DNA of 47,047 bases from Planctomycetota bacterium (GTDB taxonomy: Bacteria; Planctomycetota; JAJSAM01), in assembly GCA_024274785.1 (NCBI GenBank), contig JAJSAM010000026.1, positions 1 through 47,047 of the forward strand. The letters are read 5' to 3'. The translations under genes and the position numbers were made by a program. Under the pieces are notes generated by a model, which ran no database searches, was not told the DNA's origin, and saw nothing but the letters and a program-made list of their open reading frames with translations. Of this stretch, positions 24,376-32,058 are shown piece after piece (within the stretch, counting starts at the first letter, position 1; every line of letters begins with the position of its first letter).

Positions 24376-24910
24376 TCCCGCCCTCCTTCTTCGCGGGGCC
24401 GGCAACGCCCGCGCCTCGTCCTGCCGAAGATGGGCGGAGGTATTCCTCGAGCCGGTCCATCATGTGATCCAGGCGCGCCACCGCCCTCGGGGTCAATTCG
24501 TCGAGCAGGGTCTGGAAGCGGCGCGTGGGAGGCATGAGTTTCTCGATCTGCATGTCGAGGGTCATCGTCCACTTCTCGACGATCTGGATCTTTCGCTCCG
24601 CCTCTTCCTTCATGCGCTTCGCCTTTTCGTAGGCCTTGCGCTCATCCACGTAGCTCGGCTTGCCCATGCGGGGGTCGCCGTGCCGGGCCATGATGTACTC
24701 CCGCCACATGTCCTTCATGTGATCGTGGCGTCTGCGGAGCTGGAGTTTCCAGTGGGGCAGCTGTTCGCGCTGGAGCCACTCTTCCACGGATCGGAGGTCG
24801 CCCTGGATCAGCTCCACCGCGCGGCGCGCGGCCTTGTCGAACTCCAGGTACCGGTGCCGGAATCGCTTGAGCGATTCCGGCGAGCGGATGTCCGCCGAGC
24901 CCCGGCCCAA
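24368..24910 (-). CDS. Coiled-coil protein of the type VII-like operon
   Basis: 180 residues with TTG at 24910 as start, preceded by AGAGGT that lies in the end of the upstream gene. Entirely helical and highly charged (RRHDHMKDMWREYIMARHG; KAYEKAKRMKEEAERKIQIVEKW), with no signal peptide, membrane helix or known motif. Between two W-x-D proteins and the ATPase it may be a chaperone, an adaptor to the motor or itself a secreted helical substrate (LXG-like length, but no LXG motif). The C-terminal tail is Gly/Ala-rich. Confidence 0.6.
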   Translation of the reverse strand: MGRGSADIRSPESLKRFRHRYLEFDKAARRAVELIQGDLRSVEEWLQREQLPHWKLQLRRRHDHMKDMWREYIMARHGDPRMGKPSYVDERKAYEKAKRMKEEAERKIQIVEKWTMTLDMQIEKLMPPTRRFQTLLDELTPRAVARLDHMMDRLEEYLRPSSAGRGAGVAGPAKKEGGNA

Positions 24911-24912
24911 GA

Positions 24913-25188
24913 CTACCTCTGCTCCAGGTAGCGGCGGATGGCTTCCGCCTTTCGCAGCAGGATCGGCACCTGCTCATCAGCGGCGGTTACAAATTTCGAT
25001 ACGACGCTGATCATGTGCTGGAACTCCCCCGCGAATTTGGCGTGCTCCTGGTCCTGCCAGGTTTCGCCGAGCTTGTTGAAGTGGCGGTGGATTCCGGCCA
25101 CCTGCACCTGCACCTCACTGTTGAACCTTTTCAGCTCGATGGCGAAACGGTGCAGGTCTTCCGGGTCGACGATCGCCTGGGGCATCAT
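24913..25188 (-). CDS. WXG100-like protein (W-x-D variant)
   Basis: 91 residues beginning MMPQAIVDPEDLHRFAIELK; AAGGAGGAG stands directly upstream, so the second ATG (25185) may be the true start. Two amphipathic helices are joined by a turn with W44-Q-D46 (LGETWQDQEHAKFAGEF), in the middle as in WXG100 family proteins. Conserved spacing to F52 is shared with the 71-residue partner. Such proteins form antiparallel dimers and are exported by EccC/EssC-type ATPases. It is the first gene of the operon and has the strongest ribosome binding site, fitting a substrate made in excess. Confidence 0.8.
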   Translation of the reverse strand: MMPQAIVDPEDLHRFAIELKRFNSEVQVQVAGIHRHFNKLGETWQDQEHAKFAGEFQHMISVVSKFVTAADEQVPILLRKAEAIRRYLEQR

Positions 25189-25350
25189 CTCCTCCTTGCT
25201 GTCGGGAGTGTGGAACTGGCGTCATTGTACGGGACATGCCGCACAACGTGTGATGGTGCCCGGAAACTGGAACGTGCATGACGGACCAGCCGCCACCACG
25301 GACGGCCTGGCGCCGACCCCGCCGCGCTGATTTGAACCCCTTTGAATCGA

Positions 25351-25383
25351 CAAGAGCCCCGCGGCTCGGCCGCGGGGCTCTTG
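25351..25383 (-). terminator. 15-bp perfect hairpin after the cold-shock gene
   Basis: CAAGAGCCCCGCGGC (25351-25365), loop TCG, GCCGCGGGGCTCTTG (25369-25383). It starts 17 bases after the cold-shock stop codon on the minus strand. The bases after it (TCGATTCAAAGG on the minus strand) are T-poor, so termination may be partial and may let some reading into the type VII-like operon downstream. Confidence 0.75.
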
Positions 25384-25399
25384 TGGGCTTGGCTTCGAA

Positions 25400-25603
25400 C
25401 TACGAAATCTTGCGGACGTTCGTCGCCTTCGGGCCCTTCGGACCCTGGGTCGTCTCGAACTCTACCCGCTCACCTTCGGCCAGGGTCTTGAACCCCTGCA
25501 TCTGGATTTCGGTGTGGTGGACGAAGACATCCTGACCACCGTCCTGCTGGAGAAAACCGTAACCCTTCGCGTCGTCGAACCACTTCACGGTCCCTTGAGG
25601 CAT
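25400..25603 (-). CDS. Cold-shock domain protein (CspA family)
   Basis: 67 residues, the normal length. [20 protein letters not shown] contains RNP1-like KGYGF and DVFVHH is RNP2. It binds single-stranded RNA/DNA and melts RNA structure. GAGGAAG precedes the ATG. Single gene with a strong hairpin downstream. Confidence 0.97.
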   Translation of the reverse strand: MPQGTVKWFDDAKGYGFLQQDGGQDVFVHHTEIQMQGFKTLAEGERVEFETTQGPKGPKATNVRKIS

Positions 25604-25624
25604 GACTGTTACTTCCTCTTCTTG

Positions 25625-26299
25625 CTACTTTGTTCTCGACGCCCTTCCGAGGGGAACAGACCGACCCGGAACGTGTGAGCGTCCTTCGATTTGACCGGGG
25701 ATGCGGTGAGACCAGGTACCTCTGGCACGTCCACGAAAACCCAAGCCAGCCTGCGAAACTAGCAGGAATCTTCCCGTTGACCAGAAACTTAGGGGCTTCC
25801 ACGGTTCTGGCATTGGAAATCTTCGCAGCACTCGCAGATTCTCCGTGACGTTCCCGGACTGCCGGCACGGTCGACACGGAGGTCGATCCTCCAATGCTGC
25901 AGGGCTGCGCTGTGGAAAGCAGGTCGGGAGACGTGGTGCGGTTACCGGCGCCGGTGAACGCAGCCCCATCTCGCCATGTATGCGGCCGGTCTTCGCCCAC
26001 TCCCTCTCGAACCAGGCGCGGTGGTTCTCGTCGCTGTAGATGCACATCAGATGGAGCGACATGTAGTTCTTTCGCGAGGCCGGTCCCGCGAACGGCAGCG
26101 GCTGTTTCGGATCGCAGTGATAGCCGTCGGGATAGACGCGGTGGGGGACGAACCAGCCGATCATTCCGTAGTGGATGCCTTCCCGGTAGCCCTTCGGCAG
26201 GCCCTTGTTCACGGCCGTGCGGGTCCTGCGCAACGCCTTGCGGCGGCCCTCCGGCAGGCTGTCCAGGCACTCTTTCGGTGTGCTCGGGGTTTCGGGCAT
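25625..26299 (-). CDS. DUF1801 protein whose C-terminus has been lost and replaced
   Basis: The start ATG 26299 (an in-frame 26329 lies beyond the neighbour's stop region). Residues 1-110 are a good DUF1801 domain: GYREGIHYGMIGWFVP, then NYMSLHLMCIYSDENHRAWF and KTGRIHGEMG. The family then continues with a conserved segment (K-S-C-I/V-R-F) to ~150 residues; here the sequence turns at about 25975 into Arg/Pro-rich text without family resemblance and runs on to TGA at 25625. Repeat B copy 2 lies inside this tail (25877-25917). I conclude that the 3' end was replaced by repeat-bearing DNA or shifted in frame. It overlaps no neighbour and is probably not functional. Confidence 0.6.
   Translation of the reverse strand: MPETPSTPKECLDSLPEGRRKALRRTRTAVNKGLPKGYREGIHYGMIGWFVPHRVYPDGYHCDPKQPLPFAGPASRKNYMSLHLMCIYSDENHRAWFEREWAKTGRIHGEMGLRSPAPVTAPRLPTCFPQRSPAALEDRPPCRPCRQSGNVTENLRVLRRFPMPEPWKPLSFWSTGRFLLVSQAGLGFRGRARGTWSHRIPGQIEGRSHVPGRSVPLGRASRTK
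25877..25917. repeat. Dispersed hairpin repeat B, copy 2
   Basis: GGAGG-TCGAT-CCTCC followed by CTGCAGGGCTGCG, the same two-part structure as 6375-6419 with roughly three quarters identity by eye. It lies in the non-homologous tail of the DUF1801 gene. Confidence 0.5.
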
Positions 26300-26318
26300 C
26301 GGTGGATTCTTCTGGTTT

Positions 26319-29261
26319 CTAGAACTCAATCTCCCCGACGACGAAGATCTCTTTCCGGTCCTTGAGCCGGAGCGTCATGGACCGGACCTTCTGGTTCGGC
26401 TTTCCGTAGTTCGTGTAGACATCGACCTGCAGGGTCACCGCGCCGATCATCTCGGCCGCGCTGCTGCCGTAGAACTTCGTCTTGATGATGTAGCGGCCGT
26501 TCATGGCTTTCCGGATCAGGTACTCCTCCGGACCGTAGCCCTGCGTGAAGTCGCGGGAGACCAGCCCTCCGATCGTCGTCCGGTTGTGGCCGTAGTACGC
26601 CTCCTCGTCAGACGGTTCGATTACGTGGAGGTCCATGTCGGTCAGGTCCGCATCCCAGGTCATGACGATGCGGATATCGAGCGGCAGAGGTTTGATGAGC
26701 CGCGGGTCGACCGGGATGTCCTTCACGCCGGCGGCCCTGGCCCTCGGGATGACCTGGTTCAGCTCCCCGAGGGTCAGCAGTTCGATCTCATCGAAGCGAT
26801 CCCATTCGCCGAGCACCACCCGGTAGAGCAGGTCCACCGCGCGGGCGAGCGTGTCTTTCGTTCCGATCTTCGCGAGCACCAGGCCGAGGTCGCGGTAGGA
26901 CTGCGGCTCGTCCGGGCGCAGCCTGAGCGCCTGCTCGAACATCAGGACGGCGAGGTCGAGGTGGCCGAGTTGGTCGAGACGGTGGCCGAGGATCCGCAAC
27001 AGCGAGGCGTTCTCGAGTTCCATCTCCGCGATGTTGCTGAGGATCTGCAGGCCGAGTTGCTCCTCCTCTTTCCGAAGGAAGAAGTCGGCACAATCGAGGA
27101 AGAAGGCCGGGGAATTCCGGTACTGCTTTCGCTTTGCCAGGTAGACGGCGAAGCGCTGCTCCTTCGGCGCGGCTTTCAGCGCCTCGAGGTACGGCGTGTC
27201 CGGGTCCCATTTCTCGAGGACGATGGCAGGCTCGGCGGCCGGCTCCCTGCCCGCCTGACGCTTCGTTTCGTCGTCGCCGAAGTCCAGGCCCTCCCCATCC
27301 TCATCACTGTTTTCTCCAGCGGGAGCCGAATCGGTTGATGGCGCGGGTGCCGCGGGCGATGAGGGCCTGCGGCCGGGTGCCGCGCCGGCGGACGGACTGC
27401 CGCTCTTCGACCTGGTGGCGCGAAAGCGGAATCCCTCGGGGTACGCGAACTTCGTCTCCCACCACTTGACGCGCGCCCGCCACAATTCGACGATCCGCTC
27501 GAGCTTGTTCCGATCGTACTCTTCGACTTCCCGGCGGCGGTTCTCCACGATGTCGATGTAATCGTTGCGCATGTCCGGCAGGGTCTTGGGCGGCAGGATC
27601 CCGTGTTCGACGTACTGTTCGAGGGTATCGAGGACGATCAGGGAGGTGTAGGGCGTGACCAGGCCGTGCTCCCGGCCGAGTCGGGTGATCCCGGTCTCGT
27701 TCTTCTTCTGGGCCATCAGGAGGTCGGCGAGCTTTCGCTGCGCCCAGAAGCGCCGCAGCAGGTCGCCTTCCACCGCATTGCTCCTCTTCACGGTGAGAAT
27801 CCTGCGGTCGCTTTCGCGGCCCGTTCCGAAACGGAGGGTCACCTCGGCCTCGTCCGCCTTCAGGATGCCGGTCAGGATGAACCGGCCGTCCACGGGTTCC
27901 GGCACGTTCGGATATGTCTCGGCGATTTCGGCACCCTTCGCCGCCGCGCTGAGGAAGGAATACGCCGGGCGGCCGATGCCGGCCACCGCGGCTTCGGTGG
28001 TCATCCGCTTCAGGTTCAGATACCGGCCACCGCTCCGGCGGGCAAGGGACTTCATCCAGGCCGGGTCCGCCGCGGTGGAAGAATTGATGACGTAGACCGG
28101 GGCGGGCCACCGGGTGAAAACCGGCGTGTCTCCGAAGTTCACGATGCCGTCGGTGAACAGGAGGATCAGGTCCGCGGCGAGATCGTGCTTCGATTCCGCG
28201 AGCCCGACCGTTCGCGTGCCGCCGTCGTAGGCCAGATCGCGAAGCCCGGTCAGCAGCTCCTCGAGGTTGCCCTGGTCGAGGGTGTAGGCGCCTTTTCCAT
28301 CGACTCGATTCCGGAAGACCTCGACCTGGACCTGAATGGACGGGGTCCTCGTGAGCACGTCCTCGAGGTAGCTTTCAAGGAACGCCAACTCACGGGCGTG
28401 GTCGGCCGTGGCGCGGGAAGCGGAGGCGTCCCAGAGGATGGTCAGGCGCTCCGGCACGATCGCGGGCACCTGCTTTGGCGCAACGACTCTCTCGGTCACC
28501 AGGAACCGGACCACCCCGCGGTCGTCCCGCTCCACCACCACCGGATGCTCCGTTGTCGGCGGCAGTGTGATGGACAAATCGCTGTTCAGCACGGCGTTTT
28601 CGATGGTCGTCTCCGCCCGGTAGCCCTCCCGCCAGCCGGCGAACGCGAAGTCCGGCAGGCCCTGTCCGGAGAGGATCGGCTCGACCGCCGACTTGACCAC
28701 CTCGACCCGCAGGTTGAACTCGCGGACCGACTGGCTGAAGTTCAGCGGAAGCCGGTAGACCGCCCCGTCCTGCGTATCGACGACCTCGGAGACGTAGCCC
28801 ACCGTGATCGTCCGGGTTCCCCTTGCCGGGAGGGGGAACACGCGGGTCTTGAAACTGTTCCCCCGGGTCCACGCGACGATCCCGGGATCGACTCCCTTGC
28901 GAACCTCCTTCTCGAAGGTCTGCCGGGCCTTCAGCTTCGTCACCGCGACGCCGTCAACCATCACCCCGTTGATGTCGAGCGCATAGCTGCTCACCGTGGC
29001 GCCCTCGGGGAGCGGGAAGTAGAGATCGCCCGAGAGATCCCGATCGTGCGGGTTCCGGAAGGTCAGGGTCATGCGGGTCTCGGCGATGGCCCCGAGGATG
29101 CGGACGCTCGTCGTGACTTTTTCCACCATGATCGGTATCGCCTTCTCGTCGACCTTGACCACCAGAACCGGTGGTGGGGAAGTCTGCGGTGGCGACTTCT
29201 GCGCAAGAGCATCGGCAGACAGGGCGAGCAGGAGGATGGTGGCGATCATCGTTGTTTTCAT
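26319..29261 (-). CDS. Secreted VIT-vWA-TPR-DUF2135 protein
   Basis: 980 residues with a clear signal peptide (MIATILLLALSADALAQ). A VIT domain (~35-165; ETRMTLTFRNPHDRDLSGDLYFPLP) comes first, as in inter-alpha-trypsin inhibitor heavy chains. A vWA domain begins near 270 with the metal site DASAS, complete as DxSxS. Then a linker of Pro/Ala/acidic low complexity (~640-700), a TPR-like helical stretch (~740-850; DLAVLMFEQALRLRPDEPQSY), and a C-terminal DUF2135 beta domain (~865-980; MTWDADLTDMDLHVIEPSDEE). Such proteins are periplasmic or surface scaffolds of unknown function. GGAAGGGA precedes the start. Its stop is 19 bases before the DUF1801 start. Confidence 0.9.
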   Translation of the reverse strand: MKTTMIATILLLALSADALAQKSPPQTSPPPVLVVKVDEKAIPIMVEKVTTSVRILGAIAETRMTLTFRNPHDRDLSGDLYFPLPEGATVSSYALDINGVMVDGVAVTKLKARQTFEKEVRKGVDPGIVAWTRGNSFKTRVFPLPARGTRTITVGYVSEVVDTQDGAVYRLPLNFSQSVREFNLRVEVVKSAVEPILSGQGLPDFAFAGWREGYRAETTIENAVLNSDLSITLPPTTEHPVVVERDDRGVVRFLVTERVVAPKQVPAIVPERLTILWDASASRATADHARELAFLESYLEDVLTRTPSIQVQVEVFRNRVDGKGAYTLDQGNLEELLTGLRDLAYDGGTRTVGLAESKHDLAADLILLFTDGIVNFGDTPVFTRWPAPVYVINSSTAADPAWMKSLARRSGGRYLNLKRMTTEAAVAGIGRPAYSFLSAAAKGAEIAETYPNVPEPVDGRFILTGILKADEAEVTLRFGTGRESDRRILTVKRSNAVEGDLLRRFWAQRKLADLLMAQKKNETGITRLGREHGLVTPYTSLIVLDTLEQYVEHGILPPKTLPDMRNDYIDIVENRRREVEEYDRNKLERIVELWRARVKWWETKFAYPEGFRFRATRSKSGSPSAGAAPGRRPSSPAAPAPSTDSAPAGENSDEDGEGLDFGDDETKRQAGREPAAEPAIVLEKWDPDTPYLEALKAAPKEQRFAVYLAKRKQYRNSPAFFLDCADFFLRKEEEQLGLQILSNIAEMELENASLLRILGHRLDQLGHLDLAVLMFEQALRLRPDEPQSYRDLGLVLAKIGTKDTLARAVDLLYRVVLGEWDRFDEIELLTLGELNQVIPRARAAGVKDIPVDPRLIKPLPLDIRIVMTWDADLTDMDLHVIEPSDEEAYYGHNRTTIGGLVSRDFTQGYGPEEYLIRKAMNGRYIIKTKFYGSSAAEMIGAVTLQVDVYTNYGKPNQKVRSMTLRLKDRKEIFVVGEIEF

Positions 29262-29390
29262 CAGCGTCCCTTCCGAGTCCGCGGGGTATTCAGCAGAGAC
29301 TGCGCCGCGGCCGTTCTGGATGAATGTACGCGAGACCGGGGTGGGTGGTTCCTGTCGAACTTGCGATGAGCGGGCGGCGGGCCGCCGGGA

Positions 29391-29685
29391 TCAGGCCGGG
29401 GACTCATGGTGGCTCTCGCCCTCGATGGCCTGAACGATCCGGCGGTGCAGGGGAACGTCGGTCAGCATGGCGCTCCGGTGTTCGACGGGGGCGCTCGTCT
29501 GGAGGTCTTGCAGCAGGCGCCAGGCTTCCTCGAGATGAGCGCGATCACGGGTCAACTCGAACATCCGGTATCGGGCCGCCATTCTCTCGGTCCTGGGCAG
29601 GCGGGCTTCGTGACGGCGGAGTGCCTCGCGGGCCGGTTCCGAGCGATCTCACAATCCGGTAGCAGCCGAGCGTCCGTCCTTCCAT
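29391..29685 (-). pseudogene. Relic of a Ser/Thr protein kinase-TPR gene (both ends only)
   Basis: From ATG 29685 the minus strand reads MEGRTLGCYRIVRSLGTG, the standard opening of a bacterial Hanks-type kinase up to the first glycines of the P-loop. After about 29635 the sense shifts frame and reads EPAREALRRHEARLPRTERM followed by RDRAHLEEAWRLLQDL and MLTDVPLHRRIVQAI to TGA 29391, which is like the C-terminal TPR end of kinase-TPR fusion proteins (LxxARRLL...NVPLHR). The ~900 or more residues between are missing. An open frame of 63 codons (29391-29582) is only the tail of this relic. The kinase half rests on 18 residues, the TPR half on ~80. Confidence 0.5.
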
Positions 29686-29773
29686 GGGGACCAGTGAACC
29701 GTCCGGGCGAGGATGAGGCAAGACCCGGTTTCAGCCGGCGCGCCTGCGCCAGGACGATGGCCCGGGCTGCCCG

Positions 29774-31825
29774 CTACTTGAACGCGGTGCTCATGCCCTC
29801 CGCCAGTTCGAGGCACAGCGCCCCGAGCGATGTCGAGACGACCCGGCCGCCGATCTTTTCCCACTGTCCGACAGGCGGCCATGAGCCCATCGCATCGGGA
29901 CGGTCCTCCTGGTTCGCGAGGAGCGCCGTCCGCAGGGTCTTCCGCCACGGCGACCACTCCGAGCCCCGCTTCTTCGCGGTTGCCAGGGTGCCGAAGTACC
30001 AGTAGTAGAGATTGACCCCCCCGGCCCGGCCCGCGGGGGGAGGGGTGGGCGGCCAGACGGGGCGATGGGCGGCGAGAATCCGGAAGCCTCCCCGGAGCAC
30101 GGGATCCGAAGAGGGGCGTCCCAGCAGGATGTTCATGATCAGGCCGGTCGCGGTCATGGCCGGGGAACCACGGCCCCGGCGGTTGTAGCCGACGCGGTAC
30201 GTGTGGTTCTCCGTCATGGATGAAAGCCATCGGCGGACTCCGCTCCGCGTGGCCGGATTGACGGAGATACCCGCCCGCTTCGCCGCGAAAAGCGCGAGAA
30301 CCTGCCAGCCGGTTACCGAGGTGTCGCTGCTCCGCCGATCCGGCTGATACCGCCAGCCGGCATACGACGTCTGGGCCCGTTCGATGAAGCGGACGCCCCT
30401 TTCGATCACCCTTTTCAGAAACGGAGACCGGGACTGCCGGTAAAGCTCCGAGATGCCGAGCACCGCCATGGCCTGGCCGTACATCCGGCGATCTTCGCTG
30501 CTGACCCGCTCCCCATGAAAGGAGCCGTCGGGTCCGCAGCGGCCCACCAGGAACTTCGCAGCGCTGCGCACGGTCTGCTGGAACTCACCCTCACGATGCG
30601 TGTGGCCCGCTCCGGTGAACGCGAGGGTCGCCAGGCCGGTCAGTGCGATACGGTACTGTCGCCGGCCCTCGCCTGTGCAGGTCGTGCAGCGCTCGAGCGA
30701 GGAGATCCCTCCCCAGGAGCCATCCTCGTCCTGGTGCCGGCGGAGCCAGTCGAGCGCCAGCCAGAGCGGTCGCGATTCGCCTCGCTTCGAGTTTGCCGGC
30801 CGGGTGCCATTTGCACCTCTGCCGGGAATCCCCCCACCGGAAAGTTCTCCCGGACCGAGGCCGACCGCCCCGACCGGGTCACCGCCGGCGTTTCCCGGAA
30901 GCCCCTGATCCGGCGCATCGTCGATACCCGGACCGTTGGTGAACCCGGCGGGGACCTCGTCCTCGGCCATCGATGGCATCTCGTTCTCGTCAGGCGGTGC
31001 TTCGCTCGGCACCGGGGTTTCGTCCTGCGGCCGGAGGGGCATCACCGTCGGAAGGCTGCTCGGTGCTTCCATCGTCACCTCGGTCACGCGGCCCCCCGGC
31101 GCGGGCACCAGCCCGGAGGCGATGTAGGAGAACAGGCCGAGGATCACCACGAGGTGGAGGAGGATGGAGAAGAACATCGCCCCCCGGGATCCGCCCCGGG
31201 GCCGGCGTCGCCGCGGCTGCTTTGCTTTCGCCCCGGGGGATGCCGCCGCGGGCGCATCGCCTGGCGGGGTCGTGGCGGGCCGCTTCGGGGTGGGGTCCGG
31301 ACAGAGCCGCAGCGGTGGATCGATGTCCTCCGGACGGAGGGGACCGCCGTGCATGGTCAGGGTTGCGGTCAGGGGATCGACCATCCCGGAAAGTGCCGGA
31401 TTCTCCTCGGAGGTCCGCAGATTCTGGAGCGGACCGGTTGTGCCGGGGAGCGCGGCAATCAGACGCTCGCCCGGGCCGAACATCACCTCAACCGGACCTT
31501 CTTGCAGGTCGACTTTCACCCGGTCCGCAACGGCCCGTCCGCCGACCCGGACATCGCGCCCGGCCAGGTTCTCGATGAACAGGCGCCCGTCGCCCACGTT
31601 GAGGAAGCGGACATGTTCGGGCGCGAGCGCCGAAACCAGCTCGTCGCGGAGCAGCCGCCCCTCGAGCCGGGCGAAGTTCCGGCACCGGGTGACCGGGCAC
31701 GTGGCGAGAGAGGAACGGCCCGCCGTGGCCGAAGTTCCGGCCGGGACGGTATAGCGTTCACCGTTATAGAGGCCCCCCAGGCCGAGGAGTTCGAGGGGCT
31801 CAGGTGTCGAGATGGGATCCGCCAT
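29774..31825 (-). CDS. FHA-like / transmembrane / alpha-toroid protein
   Basis: 683 residues. The N-terminal ~120 residues are beta-rich with TAGRSSLATCPVTRC and RLFIENLAGRDVRVGG, like an FHA domain. After a basic Pro/Ala linker (KAKQPRRRRPRGG), one membrane helix spans ~217-242 (MFFSILLHLVVILGLFSYIA). A periplasmic low-complexity acidic/Pro/Gly stretch follows, then an alpha/alpha toroid (~350-683) with repeats typical of prenyltransferase/squalene-cyclase folds: LDWLRRHQDEDGSWGG, FLVGRCGPDGSF, GWRYQPDRRSSDTSVTGW. The catalytic DxDD of squalene-hopene cyclase is not seen. Such proteins are frequent in planctomycetes and of unknown function. The cytosolic FHA would read phospho-threonine, fitting a kinase relic next door. 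Confidence 0.85.
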   Translation of the reverse strand: MADPISTPEPLELLGLGGLYNGERYTVPAGTSATAGRSSLATCPVTRCRNFARLEGRLLRDELVSALAPEHVRFLNVGDGRLFIENLAGRDVRVGGRAVADRVKVDLQEGPVEVMFGPGERLIAALPGTTGPLQNLRTSEENPALSGMVDPLTATLTMHGGPLRPEDIDPPLRLCPDPTPKRPATTPPGDAPAAASPGAKAKQPRRRRPRGGSRGAMFFSILLHLVVILGLFSYIASGLVPAPGGRVTEVTMEAPSSLPTVMPLRPQDETPVPSEAPPDENEMPSMAEDEVPAGFTNGPGIDDAPDQGLPGNAGGDPVGAVGLGPGELSGGGIPGRGANGTRPANSKRGESRPLWLALDWLRRHQDEDGSWGGISSLERCTTCTGEGRRQYRIALTGLATLAFTGAGHTHREGEFQQTVRSAAKFLVGRCGPDGSFHGERVSSEDRRMYGQAMAVLGISELYRQSRSPFLKRVIERGVRFIERAQTSYAGWRYQPDRRSSDTSVTGWQVLALFAAKRAGISVNPATRSGVRRWLSSMTENHTYRVGYNRRGRGSPAMTATGLIMNILLGRPSSDPVLRGGFRILAAHRPVWPPTPPPAGRAGGVNLYYWYFGTLATAKKRGSEWSPWRKTLRTALLANQEDRPDAMGSWPPVGQWEKIGGRVVSTSLGALCLELAEGMSTAFK

Positions 31826-31837
31826 GCCCGAACAATT

Positions 31838-31969
31838 CTACACGGCCCAGGCCCTGCCGGGGTTGCGCCCCGCAAACTGTTTGATCGCCACCACCGCGAT
31901 GGTCAGGAGCAGGAAGGCCGCGGTGACCGGCGTGAGGATCGTGACCGCCTTGCCGGTGGCGACCGGCAT
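31838..31969 (-). CDS. Possible 43-residue single-helix membrane protein
   Basis: ATG 31969 to TAG 31838 gives MPVATGKAVTILTPVTAAF followed by LLLTIAVVAIKQFAGRNPG and a short tail: one convincing membrane helix with basic residues behind it. The ATG has no good ribosome binding site. Just upstream, in another frame, FTPIITTLSNQVSWPFAQ also looks protein-like, so this could be the remains of a longer frameshifted membrane protein. It lies 12 bases before the FHA-toroid gene on the same strand. Confidence 0.3.
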   Translation of the reverse strand: MPVATGKAVTILTPVTAAFLLLTIAVVAIKQFAGRNPGRAWAV

Positions 31970-32058
31970 GTGGGGGGCGGAACGCGTCGGATTCCGCTTG
32001 CGCGAACGGCCAACTCACCTGGTTCGACAGCGTGGTGATGATCGGCGTGAAAAGCCGT

